Position numbers and translations under genes: made by a program. Of a stretch of DNA of 64,000 nt, positions 9,020 through 17,795 are shown piece by piece. The notes below the pieces were generated by a model that did no database searches, was not told where the DNA came from, and saw nothing but the letters and a program-made list of their open reading frames with translations. This DNA is from Methylobacterium sp. AMS5. GTDB lineage: Bacteria; Pseudomonadota; Alphaproteobacteria; Rhizobiales; Beijerinckiaceae. Each line of letters begins with the position of its first letter. Position 1 is the first letter of the stretch. The stretch is from assembly GCF_001542815.1 (NCBI RefSeq), contig NZ_CP006992.1, positions 4,717,501-4,781,500 of the forward strand, in the 5' to 3' direction.

Positions 9020-9143
9020 AAAATCAAAAAGCCAGAGCATCGTCGGCGAGCCCGCATCCCGCGGCAAGGGCTTCGGCTCAGCCGAAGGCTGACGCGGGCC
9101 ACTTCCGCATTGTCGCGCGCCGTCGCGCTGCGAAACTCAGGCC

Positions 9144-9392
9144 ATGCCACGCGACGCACAGACGACGATCCGCTCGGGCGACGCCCGGCTCGAAACGGCG
9201 GCCCTTCTCCTCGCGGGTTTCACCGCGCTGGTTGCCATCGCCCGCTCCGATGCCGGCCCGCGCACCTGTAGCAGCGCGCCGCCGGTCGCAGTCGCCCGGC
9301 CCGTGCCGGCCGCCGCGCCGCTCTCCACGAAGGAGGCCGAGGCGGAAGCCGCGCGGCAGGCGATCCTGCGCGACATGCGGCTCCACGACTGA
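9144..9392 (+). CDS. Small hypothetical protein with one membrane segment
   Basis: This 82-residue frame has a basic N-terminus, a hydrophobic stretch (TAALLLAGFTALVAIA, about residues 19-34), a Pro/Ala linker and an acidic helical C-terminus (STKEAEAEAARQAILRDM). I do not recognise the family. It lies between the divergent LysR gene and the TauE/SafE permease in the permease orientation, and it could be a single-pass membrane or secreted protein. The coding call rests on composition and position only. Confidence 0.45.
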   Translation: MPRDAQTTIRSGDARLETAALLLAGFTALVAIARSDAGPRTCSSAPPVAVARPVPAAAPLSTKEAEAEAARQAILRDMRLHD

Positions 9393-9436
9393 CCCTGCCC
9401 GACCCTCTTGCCCCCTCCCCCGATCAGAACGTGCTC

Positions 9437-10189
9437 ATGACTTTTTCCACGGACCCCCTCCCCCTCGCCGTGGCGGCGTCGGCCTTCCTGCTCGCCGGCT
9501 TCGTCAAGGGCATGGTCGGGCTCGGCCTGCCGCCCGTCGCCATGGGCCTGCTGAGCCTCGTCATGGCGCCGGTCCAGGCCGCGGCTCTGCTCGTGGTGCC
9601 CGCCTTCGTCACCAATGTCTGGCAACTCGCCGCGGGCCCGCGCTTCGGCACGCTGCTGCGCCGGCTCTGGCCGATGCTGGCAGCGAGCGTGGTCGGCACC
9701 CTGGTCGCCGCGGGGATCCTTCACGGACATTACGGCGCGGAGGCCACGGTCTTCCTCGGCCTCGCTTTGATCGCCTACGCCGTGATCGGCCTTGCCGCCC
9801 TGCGGCTCCATGTACCGCCGGGCATGGAGCGCTGGCTCGGGCCCCTCGTCGGCGCGGCGACGGGGCTGGTGACGGCGGCCACCGCCGTGTCCTCGTTCCC
9901 CTCCGCGCCCTATCTCGGGGCGCTGGGCCTGTCCAAGGACGACCTGATCCAGGCGTTGGGGCTCTCCTTCACGGTCTCGACCGTCGCGCTCGCCATCGCC
10001 CTTGCCGGCGGCGGCGCCCTCTCGCTCAGTGTTGCGGGCACCTCCCTCATCGCCCTGGTGCCGGCCCTCTTCGGCATGGCACTCGGCGGCTGGGTGCGGG
10101 GGCGCGTCAGCGAGCGCGTGTTCCGCCGCTGCTTCTTCGTCGGCCTGCTGGGCCTCGGGCTCCATCTCGCCCTGCGGCCACTGTTCTGA
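9437..10189 (+). CDS. TauE/SafE-family membrane permease
   Basis: The 250-residue protein is almost entirely hydrophobic with about eight predicted helices. It shows the duplicated TauE/SafE signature: AGFVKGMVGLGLPPVAMGLL near the N-terminus and AATGLVTAATAVSSFPSAPYL midway. Family members export or import sulfite, sulfoacetate or other organic anions across the inner membrane; the substrate cannot be told from sequence. A GTG two codons upstream (9431) is an alternative start, and neither has a strong ribosome binding site. The gene may be regulated by the divergent LysR protein. RIME-like palindromes lie on both sides (8974 and 10191). Confidence 0.85.
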   Translation: MTFSTDPLPLAVAASAFLLAGFVKGMVGLGLPPVAMGLLSLVMAPVQAAALLVVPAFVTNVWQLAAGPRFGTLLRRLWPMLAASVVGTLVAAGILHGHYGAEATVFLGLALIAYAVIGLAALRLHVPPGMERWLGPLVGAATGLVTAATAVSSFPSAPYLGALGLSKDDLIQALGLSFTVSTVALAIALAGGGALSLSVAGTSLIALVPALFGMALGGWVRGRVSERVFRRCFFVGLLGLGLHLALRPLF

Positions 10190-10190
10190 A

Positions 10191-10236
10191 GCATCGTCCC
10201 AAAAGGCGGTTTCCGGCTTTCGGGAAAAGATGATGC
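10191..10236. repeat. RIME-like imperfect palindrome, copy 2
   Basis: GCATCGTCCCAAAAGGCGG pairs imperfectly with TTTCGGGAAAAGATGATGC. It starts one base after the permease stop and could help end transcription there. It is a diverged copy of 8974-9019. Confidence 0.65.
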
Positions 10237-10258
10237 AGAACGATCAGCCCGCCGCGCC

Positions 10259-11134
10259 CTACGGCTCGACCTTCCGTAGCACGAGGGGCACGCCGATCTC
10301 GGGGTCGCGGCGCCAGCGCCCCTCCCCGATCGCCACGAGGCTCACCGCGTGGCCGCGCCGCGCCTTCAATGTCAGATGCCCGTTGGCGAAGCGCCAGCTC
10401 ACCGGATCGAAAACCGTGATCCCGCTGTCGCGGCAATCCGGCATCACCCGCACGGGGGCCGTGTCCTTGCCGGCCTCGACGGGCAGCGTGAATTCGAGGC
10501 GGCAGACATCCTTCTGCTCGGCGCGATCGAGGGCGTAGAGGCCCGGAGCCGGACCCTCCGCCGGCTTCTCCGGCACGGCGGCCGAGGCGGGCGCGTCGCT
10601 CTCCACCGCATTCGCCGTGGGCGTGACGGTGGCCGCGCCGGGGGCGGCGGGCGGCAGCATCGCCGCGATCTGCAATGGCACGAGGTTGTAGCGCTCGCCG
10701 CTCTCGGCGGAGGCCCCGAGGCTCATCCCGTCGGGGTTCTTGGCGAAGGCCAGCACCGGCCGCAGGTTCCGGTCCACGAGGCGCAGGCCCTCGCCGGTGA
10801 ACAGCCAGCCGCCGATACCGGCCATGAGCGGCAGGGCCCGGCGGCAGCCGGCGGGAAAGCGCGCCGCGCGCCCGCTCGGACCGGTCTCCATGGCGAGGGT
10901 CAGCACGCAGCGCCGCCGCCCACCCTCCAGGGAGAGGTCCCAGGTGCCCGCAGCCCCTGCAAGGGTCGTCGGCAGGGTCGCGAGGCCGGTCGGCCCGCCA
11001 GCCCCGTTCTCCGCCGGGACCGTGGCAGGTGCCGGCTCCGGCGCGGGCGGACTCTCCTGGGCGTGGGCCGCACTCAGAGCCAGCGCGGCGAGCGCCCCGG
11101 CAACCGCCATGCGCGTCATCGTCGGGCCTCTCAT
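10259..11134 (-). CDS. Secreted AprI/Inh-family metalloprotease inhibitor-like protein, two domains
   Basis: The 291-residue protein starts with a signal peptide (MAVAGALAALALSAAHAQE). A Pro-rich linker leads to an Inh-like domain (about 60-155: GTWDLSLEGGRRRCVLTLAM, GCRRALP, GWLFTGEGLRLVD). After a second Ala/Pro linker comes a second, more diverged copy (about 205-288: GLYALDRAEQKDVCRLEF, SWRFANGHLTLKARRG). Cys pairs in each copy fit the disulfide known in these beta-barrel inhibitors, which protect against serralysin-type proteases in the periplasm. ATG 11134 overlaps the stop of the upstream dehydrogenase gene by ATGA, which supports this start and indicates co-translation. Confidence 0.75.
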   Translation of the reverse strand: MRGPTMTRMAVAGALAALALSAAHAQESPPAPEPAPATVPAENGAGGPTGLATLPTTLAGAAGTWDLSLEGGRRRCVLTLAMETGPSGRAARFPAGCRRALPLMAGIGGWLFTGEGLRLVDRNLRPVLAFAKNPDGMSLGASAESGERYNLVPLQIAAMLPPAAPGAATVTPTANAVESDAPASAAVPEKPAEGPAPGLYALDRAEQKDVCRLEFTLPVEAGKDTAPVRVMPDCRDSGITVFDPVSWRFANGHLTLKARRGHAVSLVAIGEGRWRRDPEIGVPLVLRKVEP

Positions 11135-12105
11135 CGCGAGCCCTTCCAGGGCGTTTCCGGCACCGGCGTGAGCGGGCCCTTGCCGTCGAACCAGGAAAAC
11201 AGGTTGTCGATGAGCAACCGGCCCATGGCCGCGCGGGTGTGGTGCGACCCGGAGCCGATATGCGGGAGCAGCACGGTCCGGTCGAGATCGATCAGCGCCT
11301 GCGGCACCTGAGGCTCGTTCTCGAACACGTCGAGCCCCGCCCCGAGGATCGTCCCCGCCTGCAGCGCGGCGATCAAGGCCGCCTCGTCGATGACGCTGCC
11401 GCGGGCGATGTTGACGACGATGCCGTCAGGCCCGAGCGCCGCCAGCACCCTGGCATCGACGATCCCGTTCGTGCCCGGCCCGCCGGGTGCGGCCACGACC
11501 AGCGTATCGACCGCCTGCGCCAGCCCGAGCAGGCTGTCGTGGTAGGCGTAGGCGACGTCGGCCTGCGGCCTGCGCCCGTGATAGGCGATTCTCACGCGGA
11601 ACCCTTCGAGCCGCTGGGCGATCGCCCGCCCGATCCGGCCGAGCCCGAGGATGCCGACCCGGCGCTCCCGCAGGCTCGTGGTGAGCGGGAAGCTGCCCTC
11701 CCGCCAGCGCCCGGCGCGCAGGTAGCGATCGGCCTGCGGGATCTGGCGGAGGGTGGCGAGCAGGAGGCCCAGCGCGAGGTCGGCCACCTCGTCGGAGAGC
11801 ACGTCGGGCGTATGGGTGACGACGATGCCGCGGCGATCCGCCTCAACCGCATCGATCGTGTCGTAGCCGACGCCGAAGCTCGCCACGATCTCGAGCTGCG
11901 GCAGCCGGTCGAACAGCTTCGCATCGATCGGGCACATCGCGCCGACCGCGAGCGCTCGAATGCCCGGTCCCACCGCGTCGAGGAACGCCTCGCGGTCGGG
12001 CGCCTCCTCCAGGCGGTGCAGGCGGAAGCGCTCGGCAAGCCGCTCGGCCACATCGGGGCGGGTCTGCCGGATGAGCAGGATGTCGGGCGTCTCGGCTGGT
12101 GGCAC
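11131..12105 (-). CDS. D-isomer-specific 2-hydroxyacid dehydrogenase (glyoxylate/hydroxypyruvate reductase-like)
   Basis: This 324-residue enzyme has the catalytic and Rossmann domains of the family in order. ASFGVGYDTID and TPDVLSDEVADLALGLL are followed by the NAD(P)-binding motif GILGLGRIGRA. The catalytic Arg is in VNIARGSVID, Glu in DVFENEP and His in LLPHIGSGS. Length is typical. The overall pattern resembles cytosolic glyoxylate/hydroxypyruvate reductases, which matter in C1 metabolism through the serine cycle, but the substrate is not proven. The stop overlaps the start of the Inh-like gene by four bases. It is divergent from leuC across a 275-bp gap in which I see no clear regulatory element. 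Confidence 0.88.
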   Translation of the reverse strand: MPPAETPDILLIRQTRPDVAERLAERFRLHRLEEAPDREAFLDAVGPGIRALAVGAMCPIDAKLFDRLPQLEIVASFGVGYDTIDAVEADRRGIVVTHTPDVLSDEVADLALGLLLATLRQIPQADRYLRAGRWREGSFPLTTSLRERRVGILGLGRIGRAIAQRLEGFRVRIAYHGRRPQADVAYAYHDSLLGLAQAVDTLVVAAPGGPGTNGIVDARVLAALGPDGIVVNIARGSVIDEAALIAALQAGTILGAGLDVFENEPQVPQALIDLDRTVLLPHIGSGSHHTRAAMGRLLIDNLFSWFDGKGPLTPVPETPWKGSR

Positions 12106-12380
12106 CGGCTCACGGCCTCCCAGAGGTCGGCAAAGAAGGGGTCAACAAAGGATAGGGCCGGGAGTACCGCCGCGCCGCGCGCCGGTCCAGCCGCTGGGGC
12201 GGGCGGGCCGCAAAAGTATCTTGCGCGCCGCATATGCGCGGCCGCCCTTCCGAAATCGCCCGAGGAGCATTACACAAGAGGTCTTCCGGATACTCCCCAC
12301 GATCCGGCCGCATGGTTTCCCGCGGCCCGGTCGAGGCGTTTTCCGCGATGGAGCCTTCAACCCGTCAGAATAGCTGCACC

Positions 12381-13790
12381 ATGACCGCGCCGCGCACCCT
12401 CTACGACAAGATCTGGGACGACCACGTCGTCGATGTCGAGCCGGATGGCTCCGCCCTCCTCTACATCGACCGTCACCTCGTTCACGAGGTGACGAGCCCC
12501 CAGGCGTTCGAGGGGCTTCGCGTGGCCGGCCGCACGGTGCGCGCGCCGCACAAGACGCTGGCCGTCGTCGATCACAACGTCCAGACCTCGGACCGCTCCA
12601 AGGGCATCGAGGATCCCGAGAGCCGCACGCAGCTCGAAGCGCTCGCCGAGAACGTGCGCGACTTCGGCATCGAGTTCTACGATGCCCTCGACCGGCGCCA
12701 GGGCATCGTCCACATCATCGGGCCGGAGCAGGGCTTCACCCTGCCGGGCCAGACGATCGTGTGCGGCGATTCCCACACCTCGACCCACGGCGCCTTCGGC
12801 GCGCTGGCCCACGGCATCGGCACGTCCGAGGTCGAGCACGTGCTCGCCACGCAGACGCTGATCCAGCGCAAGGCCAAGAACATGCGGGTGACGGTCGACG
12901 GCACCTTGCCGCGGGGCGTCAGCGCCAAGGACATCGTGCTCGCCATCATCGGCGAGATCGGCACCGCCGGCGGCACCGGCCACGTCATCGAATATGCCGG
13001 CGAGGCGATCCGCGCCCTCTCGATGGAGGGCCGGATGACGATCTGCAACATGTCGATCGAGGGCGGTGCCCGCGCCGGCATGGTCGCGCCCGACGAGACC
13101 ACCTACGCCTACGTCAAGGACCGCCCGAAGGCCCCGAAGGGCGCAGCGTTCGACGCGGCCCGCCGCTACTGGCAGCGTCTGGCCACGGACGAAGGCGCGC
13201 ATTTCGATCGCGAAATCCGTCTCGACGCCGCCAACCTCCCCCCGCTGGTCTCCTGGGGCACCAGCCCTGAAGACATCGTCTCGATCCTCGGCACGGTGCC
13301 CGATCCGGCCCAGATCGCGGACGAGAACAAGCGTCAGTCCAAGGAGAAGGCCCTGGCCTATATGGGCCTGACGCCGGGCACGCGGATGACCGACGTCACC
13401 CTCGACCGGGTGTTCATCGGCTCCTGCACCAATGGCCGCATCGAGGATCTGCGGATCGTCGCCAAGATGGTCGAGGGCCGCAAGGTGCATGACAGCGTCT
13501 CGGCGATGGTGGTGCCGGGCTCCGGCCTGGTGAAGGCGCAGGCCGAGGCCGAGGGGATTGACCGCATCCTCAAGGACGCCGGCTTCGATTGGCGCGAGCC
13601 CGGCTGCTCGATGTGCCTCGGCATGAACCCGGACAAGCTGCGGCCGGGCGAGCGCTGCGCCTCGACCTCCAACCGCAACTTCGAGGGCCGCCAGGGCCCG
13701 CGCGGCCGCACTCACCTCGTCTCCCCGGCGATGGCCGCCGCCGCAGCGGTGGCTGGCCGCTTCGTCGATATCCGCGAGTGGCGCGGCTGA
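12381..13790 (+). CDS. leuC: 3-isopropylmalate dehydratase large subunit
   Basis: LeuC pairs with LeuD to isomerise 2-isopropylmalate to 3-isopropylmalate in leucine synthesis. This 469-residue protein matches the family length. It shows [12 protein letters not shown] at the N-terminus, [17 protein letters not shown], and the three [4Fe-4S] ligands Cys349 (GSCTNGR), Cys409 and Cys412 (GCSMCLGMN), ending with [26 protein letters not shown] 12381 is chosen because family homology begins there. Longer frames extend upstream without homology. leuD is not adjacent, as is common in alphaproteobacteria. A hairpin with a T-run follows at 13843-13860. Confidence 0.97.
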   Translation: MTAPRTLYDKIWDDHVVDVEPDGSALLYIDRHLVHEVTSPQAFEGLRVAGRTVRAPHKTLAVVDHNVQTSDRSKGIEDPESRTQLEALAENVRDFGIEFYDALDRRQGIVHIIGPEQGFTLPGQTIVCGDSHTSTHGAFGALAHGIGTSEVEHVLATQTLIQRKAKNMRVTVDGTLPRGVSAKDIVLAIIGEIGTAGGTGHVIEYAGEAIRALSMEGRMTICNMSIEGGARAGMVAPDETTYAYVKDRPKAPKGAAFDAARRYWQRLATDEGAHFDREIRLDAANLPPLVSWGTSPEDIVSILGTVPDPAQIADENKRQSKEKALAYMGLTPGTRMTDVTLDRVFIGSCTNGRIEDLRIVAKMVEGRKVHDSVSAMVVPGSGLVKAQAEAEGIDRILKDAGFDWREPGCSMCLGMNPDKLRPGERCASTSNRNFEGRQGPRGRTHLVSPAMAAAAAVAGRFVDIREWRG

Positions 13791-13842
13791 GCCTCGTCCC
13801 GACGCAGGGCGCGGGCGTGTTGCCCTCGCGCCGCGCGAATCC

Positions 13843-13860
13843 CCCCGCTTCGGGGTTTTT
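13843..13860 (+). terminator. Rho-independent terminator of leuC
   Basis: CCCCG and CGGGG form a 5-bp stem around a CTT loop and are followed directly by TTTTT, 52 bases after the leuC stop. Confidence 0.8.
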
Positions 13861-13942
13861 GACCGGCGGCGGCGAAACAGCGATTGACGCCTTCGCCGCC
13901 GCCGCCTAAACGAACCCCATCGCCGACCGGCAACGGTCCGGC

Positions 13943-14027
13943 GCCCAGGTGGCGGAATTGGTAGACGCGCTGGTTTCAGGTACCAGTCTTGCAAGAGGTG
14001 AAGGTTCGAGTCCTTTCCTGGGCACCA
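13943..14027 (+). tRNA. tRNA-Leu (anticodon CAG)
   Basis: The acceptor stem GCCCAGG/CCTGGGC closes an 85-nt cloverleaf with a long class II variable arm (TCTTGCAAGAGG region), a T-loop GGTTCGAGTCC and an encoded CCA at 14025-14027. The anticodon CAG is at 13977-13979 within the CTGGT/ACCAG stem. An integrase remnant follows 88 bp downstream, so this gene has probably served as an attachment site. Confidence 0.96.
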
Positions 14028-14114
14028 ATTTTCTGAGAACAGCCACTAACTCAGAAACTTAAAGCCAGACAGAGTGATACGCTAGGCCGACCGTGCTACA
14101 ACGGCGTGCTACAG

Positions 14115-14320
14115 ATGCGGTTTCAGCTCGTTCGTCCGGTGAAGCGCAGCGACTCCTCCTATCCACAATTCACCCAGCGTATTCCTGCCGATGTGCGCCA
14201 CCTCGCCATCGGTCGCACGCTCGTGGTGCCGCTCGGTTCTGAGACCGTCCGCATCGCCATAACGCCCACCATGGGCAGCATCCGGTTCTCCCTGCGGACG
14301 CTGGACCCTCGCACAGCGCA
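14115..14320 (+). pseudogene. Integrase N-terminal remnant downstream of tRNA-Leu
   Basis: From ATG 14115 the frame reads QFTQRIPADVRHLAIGRTLVVPLGSE and then TPTMGSIRFSLRTLDP, which is the start of a DUF6538-type tyrosine recombinase. Homology ends near 14310 and no core-binding or catalytic domain follows. The location just after tRNA-Leu suggests a deleted genomic island. A spaced TGCTACA pair (about 14094 and 14107) precedes it, as at the remnant near 6174. Confidence 0.65.
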
Positions 14321-14394
14321 CTCGGTTCAGCGCCCGCCGTCTGCAGCAATCCGCCGGCCTCCGGAAAACCCGCCCTCACCCGGCCTCGAAAACG

Positions 14395-14430
14395 AAGCGG
14401 GTGGCGGGAGTTCATTCCCGCCACCCGCTT
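14395..14430 (-). terminator. Strong hairpin after the DUF3597 gene
   Basis: AAGCGGGTGGCGGGA and TCCCGCCACCCGCTT form a perfect 15-bp stem with a 6-base loop. It lies 44 bases beyond the stop of the minus-strand DUF3597 gene and has T-rich sequence on both flanks, so it may work in both directions. Confidence 0.8.
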
Positions 14431-14473
14431 TCTTATGTCGGCGAGAGCGCCGATGTGACCGCTATCGGTCTTC

Positions 14474-14902
14474 TCAGTCCTTGAGGTCGGCCGGGACCTT
14501 GCCGCCGTTCTCTTCGAGTTTTTTGATGACCTGCTTGTGCAGCCAGACGTTCATCGAGGCCGAGTCGTTCTTGTCGCCGGTGTAATGCAGCTCGTCGGCG
14601 AGCTGCTGGCGGGCGTGCAGGCTCGAATCGAGGTCGAGCAGCTTCATCAGATCGACGATGGAGCTGCGCCAGTTCAGCTTCTGCGAATTCTTCGCGGCGA
14701 GGTCGTTGAGCACGGCCTCGACATCGACGGATCCGCCCGACGACGTTCCGCCGCTGGTGGGCGTGGAGGCCGGGGCGCTGCCGCCGCCGGAGGACGGCTG
14801 TGCCTGCGTCTCGGAGGGCTTGGCGGACGACTCGCCGGCCTTCGCCTCCGACGAGCCGAATGGATTGAGGATCTTGCTGACGATGCTGCCGAGGAGGCTC
14901 AT
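14474..14902 (-). CDS. DUF3597 family protein
   Basis: From ATG 14902 (MSLLGSIVSKILNPFG) the 142-residue product has a short N-terminal segment, a Ser/Pro/Ala-rich linker (about 20-65), and the conserved DUF3597 domain (VDVEAVLNDLAAKNSQKLNW, LMKLLDLDSSLHARQQLADE, MNVWLHKQVIKKLEENGGKVP). The domain is helical and somewhat LysM-like, and its function is unknown. GAGGAG-like sequence precedes the ATG. Longer in-frame starts upstream lack homology. The gene is divergent from the ABC transporter operon and ends at the 14395-14430 hairpin. Confidence 0.88.
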   Translation of the reverse strand: MSLLGSIVSKILNPFGSSEAKAGESSAKPSETQAQPSSGGGSAPASTPTSGGTSSGGSVDVEAVLNDLAAKNSQKLNWRSSIVDLMKLLDLDSSLHARQQLADELHYTGDKNDSASMNVWLHKQVIKKLEENGGKVPADLKD

Positions 14903-15126
14903 GGCGTAGGGTGTCCTGTCGTCTGTCCCGCGGCGTGGATACCGCTTTCGGCTGGGTAAACGGTACGAGGAACAGGGCCGTTCCGTCGCAGGCCGGCAAA
15001 GCTTCGTCGCCCGGCTTGCCCCTGCCCCGTGCCGCCGCGTCTGAACGCCCATGGGTAAGCGCGATTGGAAGATCGCGTCCGCTGTGCCATGGGGAACGCC
15101 GTCCGGCTCCCCTGGAACCCGTCTCG

Positions 15127-16152
15127 ATGCGCAATCTGTTCAAGGCCTTCGCCCTGATCGCGGGGCTTCTCGCCCTTCCCGTGCCCTTCGCGGTGCCACT
15201 CGCCGCCCAGACCGTGCCCGTGCGCATCGGCGTCATTCCCGTGATCGGCGCCGCGCCCGTCTTCGTCGCCAACGGCGAGGGCTGGCTCAAGGAAGCCGGG
15301 CTGGCGCCGGCCTTCACGACTTTCGAGTCCGGCCCCAACATGATCCAGGCGCTCGCGTCCGGCACCATCGACGTCTACGTCGCCGGCATCGCGCCGCTCG
15401 CGGTGGCCCGCACCAAGGGCATCGACGTGCGGGTCGTGGCCGCCACCGCCATCGAGGAGATGGTGTTCGTGGCAGCCCCCAAGCTCGCGCCCTACTTCGC
15501 GACCGCCCCGAGCAAGGCCGAGGCCTTCAAGCAGTTCAAGGCCAAGGAGGGCCGCCCCGCCCGGCTCGCCACGCAGCCGCCGGGCTCGGTGCCGAACACC
15601 ACCCTCCAGCACTGGCTGTGGCAGGTGGCGAAGGCCGACAAGGCCGATGTCGAGATCGTCGCCATGGGCATCGATGCGACCCAGCAGGCGCTGCTGGCCG
15701 GCGCCGTCGATGGCGCCTCGATCCGCGAGCCGGCGCTCACCATCGTCCAGGGCCGCAACCCGAAGATCACGTTGATCGCCACCGGCGGGGAGATGTTTCC
15801 CGATCAGCCGGGCACCGTGGTTGCCGTCTACGGCAAGTTCGCCGACGCCAATCCGAAGGCAGTGGAGGGCCTCGTCTCGGCGCTGGTCAGGGCGACCGAC
15901 CTCTTGAAGACCGATCCGGCGCGCGCCGCCCCGCCGGTCGAGGCGGCGCTCGGCAAGGGCATCACGGACGTCGCCACGATCCAGAAGGCGCTTTCGTCGC
16001 CTGCCGCGAAATTCGTTGCCGACCCGCGCACGATCATCGAGGCGACGAAGAAGATGCAGGCCTATCAGGTCTCGATCGGCACCCTCGACAAGGAGGCGCC
16101 GACCGACGGCCTGTTCGACGCCAAGCCGTTCGACGCGGTCAAGAAGCCCTGA
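15127..16152 (+). CDS. ABC transporter substrate-binding protein (SsuA/TauA/NMT1-like)
   Basis: The 341-residue protein has a signal peptide (LFKAFALIAGLLALPVPFAVPLAAQ) and an NMT1/SsuA-like type 2 binding fold: VRIGVIPVIGAAPVFVANGEGWLKEAGL, FESGPNMIQALASGTIDVYVAGIAPLA and GSVPNTTLQHWL. It should bind the solute in the periplasm and deliver it to the permease and ATPase encoded directly downstream (gaps of 19 bp and -4 bp). Family members take up sulfonates, taurine, nitrate, pyrimidine precursors or similar small molecules, and the ligand cannot be assigned. ATG 15127 gives the signal peptide and is preferred. Confidence 0.88.
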   Translation: MRNLFKAFALIAGLLALPVPFAVPLAAQTVPVRIGVIPVIGAAPVFVANGEGWLKEAGLAPAFTTFESGPNMIQALASGTIDVYVAGIAPLAVARTKGIDVRVVAATAIEEMVFVAAPKLAPYFATAPSKAEAFKQFKAKEGRPARLATQPPGSVPNTTLQHWLWQVAKADKADVEIVAMGIDATQQALLAGAVDGASIREPALTIVQGRNPKITLIATGGEMFPDQPGTVVAVYGKFADANPKAVEGLVSALVRATDLLKTDPARAAPPVEAALGKGITDVATIQKALSSPAAKFVADPRTIIEATKKMQAYQVSIGTLDKEAPTDGLFDAKPFDAVKKP

Positions 16153-16171
16153 TTTCCACGATCCTGACGCC

Positions 16172-16924
16172 ATGACCTCGTTCCGCTCGGCCGCCTTGGC
16201 GGTCGTCGGGCTTGCCGCCTTCCTCGCCCTTTGGGAGGCCGCACCCCGGCTCGACCTCATCAACCCGGCCTTCCTGCCGCCGCCCTCCTCCATCCCGGCG
16301 GCCTTCGCCCGGGAGATCTCCAACGGTGCCTGGCCGACCGCGGTCGTCGAGAGTCTGAGCCACTACATGGTCGGGCTCGGCGCGGGCGCGCTCGCGGGCG
16401 TGGCTCTCGGGCTGGCCACGGGCATGTCCGCTTGGTTCGACAGCCTGACCGCGGGGATCGTGCGGCTGCTGCGCCCCATTCCCGGCCTCGCCTGGGTGCC
16501 CTTCGCCATCATCTGGTTCGGCGTCCAGCCCTCGGCCGCCGTGTTCATCATTGCCATCGGCGTGTTCTGGATCGTGTTCTTTGCCACGCAAGGCGCCGTG
16601 CGTGGCGTCGATCGCGACCTGATCGAGGTGGCCCAGGCCTTCGGCTTCCGCGGGCCTCTCGCGCGCCTCACCAAGATTCTCCTGCCGGCCGCCACGCCGG
16701 GCATTCTCGTCGGCCTGCGCACGGCGCTGGGCCAAGCCTGGATGGCGGTGGTCGCCGCCGAGATCTTCGGCGTGCCCGGCATCGGCGCGCGGATGATGCA
16801 GGCTTCCTCGCTCCTCTCCACCGACATCGTCGTGGTCTACATGCTCACCATGGCCGGGCTGTACGGCCTGTTCGATACCGGCTTCGTCGCCCTGCAGGGC
16901 TGGCTGCTGCGGTGGCGCGCATGA
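16172..16924 (+). CDS. ABC transporter permease (SsuC/TauC-like)
   Basis: This 250-residue inner-membrane protein has about six helices and the BPD_transp_1 coupling motif EVAQAFGFRGPLARLTKILLP. Earlier motifs SRAxxG-like (LGLATGMSAWFD) and LRPIPGLAWVPFAIIWFG are typical of the SsuC/TauC/nitrate permease group. The stop overlaps the ATPase start by four bases (ATGA), so the two subunits are translationally coupled. A homodimer with two copies of the downstream ATPase is expected. Confidence 0.9.
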   Translation: MTSFRSAALAVVGLAAFLALWEAAPRLDLINPAFLPPPSSIPAAFAREISNGAWPTAVVESLSHYMVGLGAGALAGVALGLATGMSAWFDSLTAGIVRLLRPIPGLAWVPFAIIWFGVQPSAAVFIIAIGVFWIVFFATQGAVRGVDRDLIEVAQAFGFRGPLARLTKILLPAATPGILVGLRTALGQAWMAVVAAEIFGVPGIGARMMQASSLLSTDIVVVYMLTMAGLYGLFDTGFVALQGWLLRWRA

Positions 16925-17682
16925 GGGGCCCCATCATCGACATCCGGGGCTTGAGCCTCGCCTACGAGCGTGACGGGCGGCGCACCGAGATCCTGTCCGC
17001 CCTCGATCTCGCGGTGCCGCGGGGGCAGTTCCTCGTCATCGTCGGCGAATCGGGCGTCGGCAAATCGACGCTCCTGCGCGTGCTGATCGATCTGGCCAAA
17101 CCCAGCGGCGGCACGGTCCATCTCGACACCGATCCACAGAAAACCCGCACGCCGATGGCACTGGTGTTCCAGGACGCGCGGCTGCTGCCCTGGCGGCGGG
17201 TGATCGACAACGTCGCCTTCGGCCTGGAGCGGCACGGCCTGTCGAAGCCCGAGCGCCGCGAGCGGGCGGCGGCGATGCTCAAGCTCGTCGGGCTGTCCGA
17301 CCTCGCCGGCCGCTGGCCGCACCAGCTCTCCGGCGGGCAGCGTCAGCGCATCGCCATCGCCCGCGCCCTCGCGGTCGAGCCCGAGGTGCTGCTGATGGAC
17401 GAGCCGTTCTCGGCGCTGGACAGCTTCACCCGCGAGGGTCTTCAGGACGAGATCCAGCGCATCAAGGCGCAGACGGGCAAGACGGTGCTGTTCGTCACCC
17501 ACGACATCGACGAGGCGGTCTATCTCGCCGACCGGGTCGTGGTGCTGGCGGGCAGCCCCGGCCGGATCGCGGCGGATGTCACCCTCGCTCCGCCCCGCCC
17601 GCGCCAGCGCCGGGACGCGGCCCTGGTCGAGGCGGCGCGCCACCTGCGGGCGGAACTATCGCGGCGCTCGGCGGAACTGTGA
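16921..17682 (+). CDS. ABC transporter ATP-binding protein (SsuB/TauB-like)
   Basis: The 253-residue ATPase contains Walker A GESGVGKST, a Q-loop (VFQDARLLPWRRV), the signature LSGGQRQRIAIARALA, Walker B VLLMDEPFSALD and the H-loop FVTHDIDEAV. The LLPWR sequence in the Q-loop region is typical of sulfonate/nitrate/taurine importers, which agrees with the cognate binding protein and permease just upstream. It completes a three-gene operon. A weak hairpin (CCGTCAAG/CTTGACGG, 17688-17711) follows the stop. Confidence 0.92.
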   Translation: MRGPIIDIRGLSLAYERDGRRTEILSALDLAVPRGQFLVIVGESGVGKSTLLRVLIDLAKPSGGTVHLDTDPQKTRTPMALVFQDARLLPWRRVIDNVAFGLERHGLSKPERRERAAAMLKLVGLSDLAGRWPHQLSGGQRQRIAIARALAVEPEVLLMDEPFSALDSFTREGLQDEIQRIKAQTGKTVLFVTHDIDEAVYLADRVVVLAGSPGRIAADVTLAPPRPRQRRDAALVEAARHLRAELSRRSAEL

Positions 17683-17687
17683 GGGAT

Positions 17688-17711
17688 CCGTCAAGCTTGC
17701 CATCTTGACGG
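17688..17711 (+). terminator. Possible weak terminator of the ABC operon
   Basis: CCGTCAAG and CTTGACGG form an 8-bp stem with an 8-base loop, six bases after the operon's last stop. There is no T-run, so termination is uncertain. Confidence 0.35.
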
Positions 17712-17795
17712 TTGGCTGCCTGCGTTGGAACCATCGTGGCTGGCGCCGTGGGTCGGGTGGCGCGCTAGGGGCCGGGCGCCTGGGGGGATTGCAAG

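Noticed and set aside
9431..9436. GTG 9431 as the start of the TauE/SafE permease
   Set aside because: It adds only two residues and has no better ribosome binding site than ATG 9437. It is kept as an alternative in the entry.
12357..13994. 545-codon minus-strand frame opposite leuC
   Set aside because: It is a complement shadow of a highly conserved gene and shows no family motif of its own.
14899..16323. 474-codon minus-strand frame opposite the ABC binding protein
   Set aside because: The Arg/Gly/Asp-rich composition is typical of antisense frames. The plus-strand gene has clear domains and a signal peptide.
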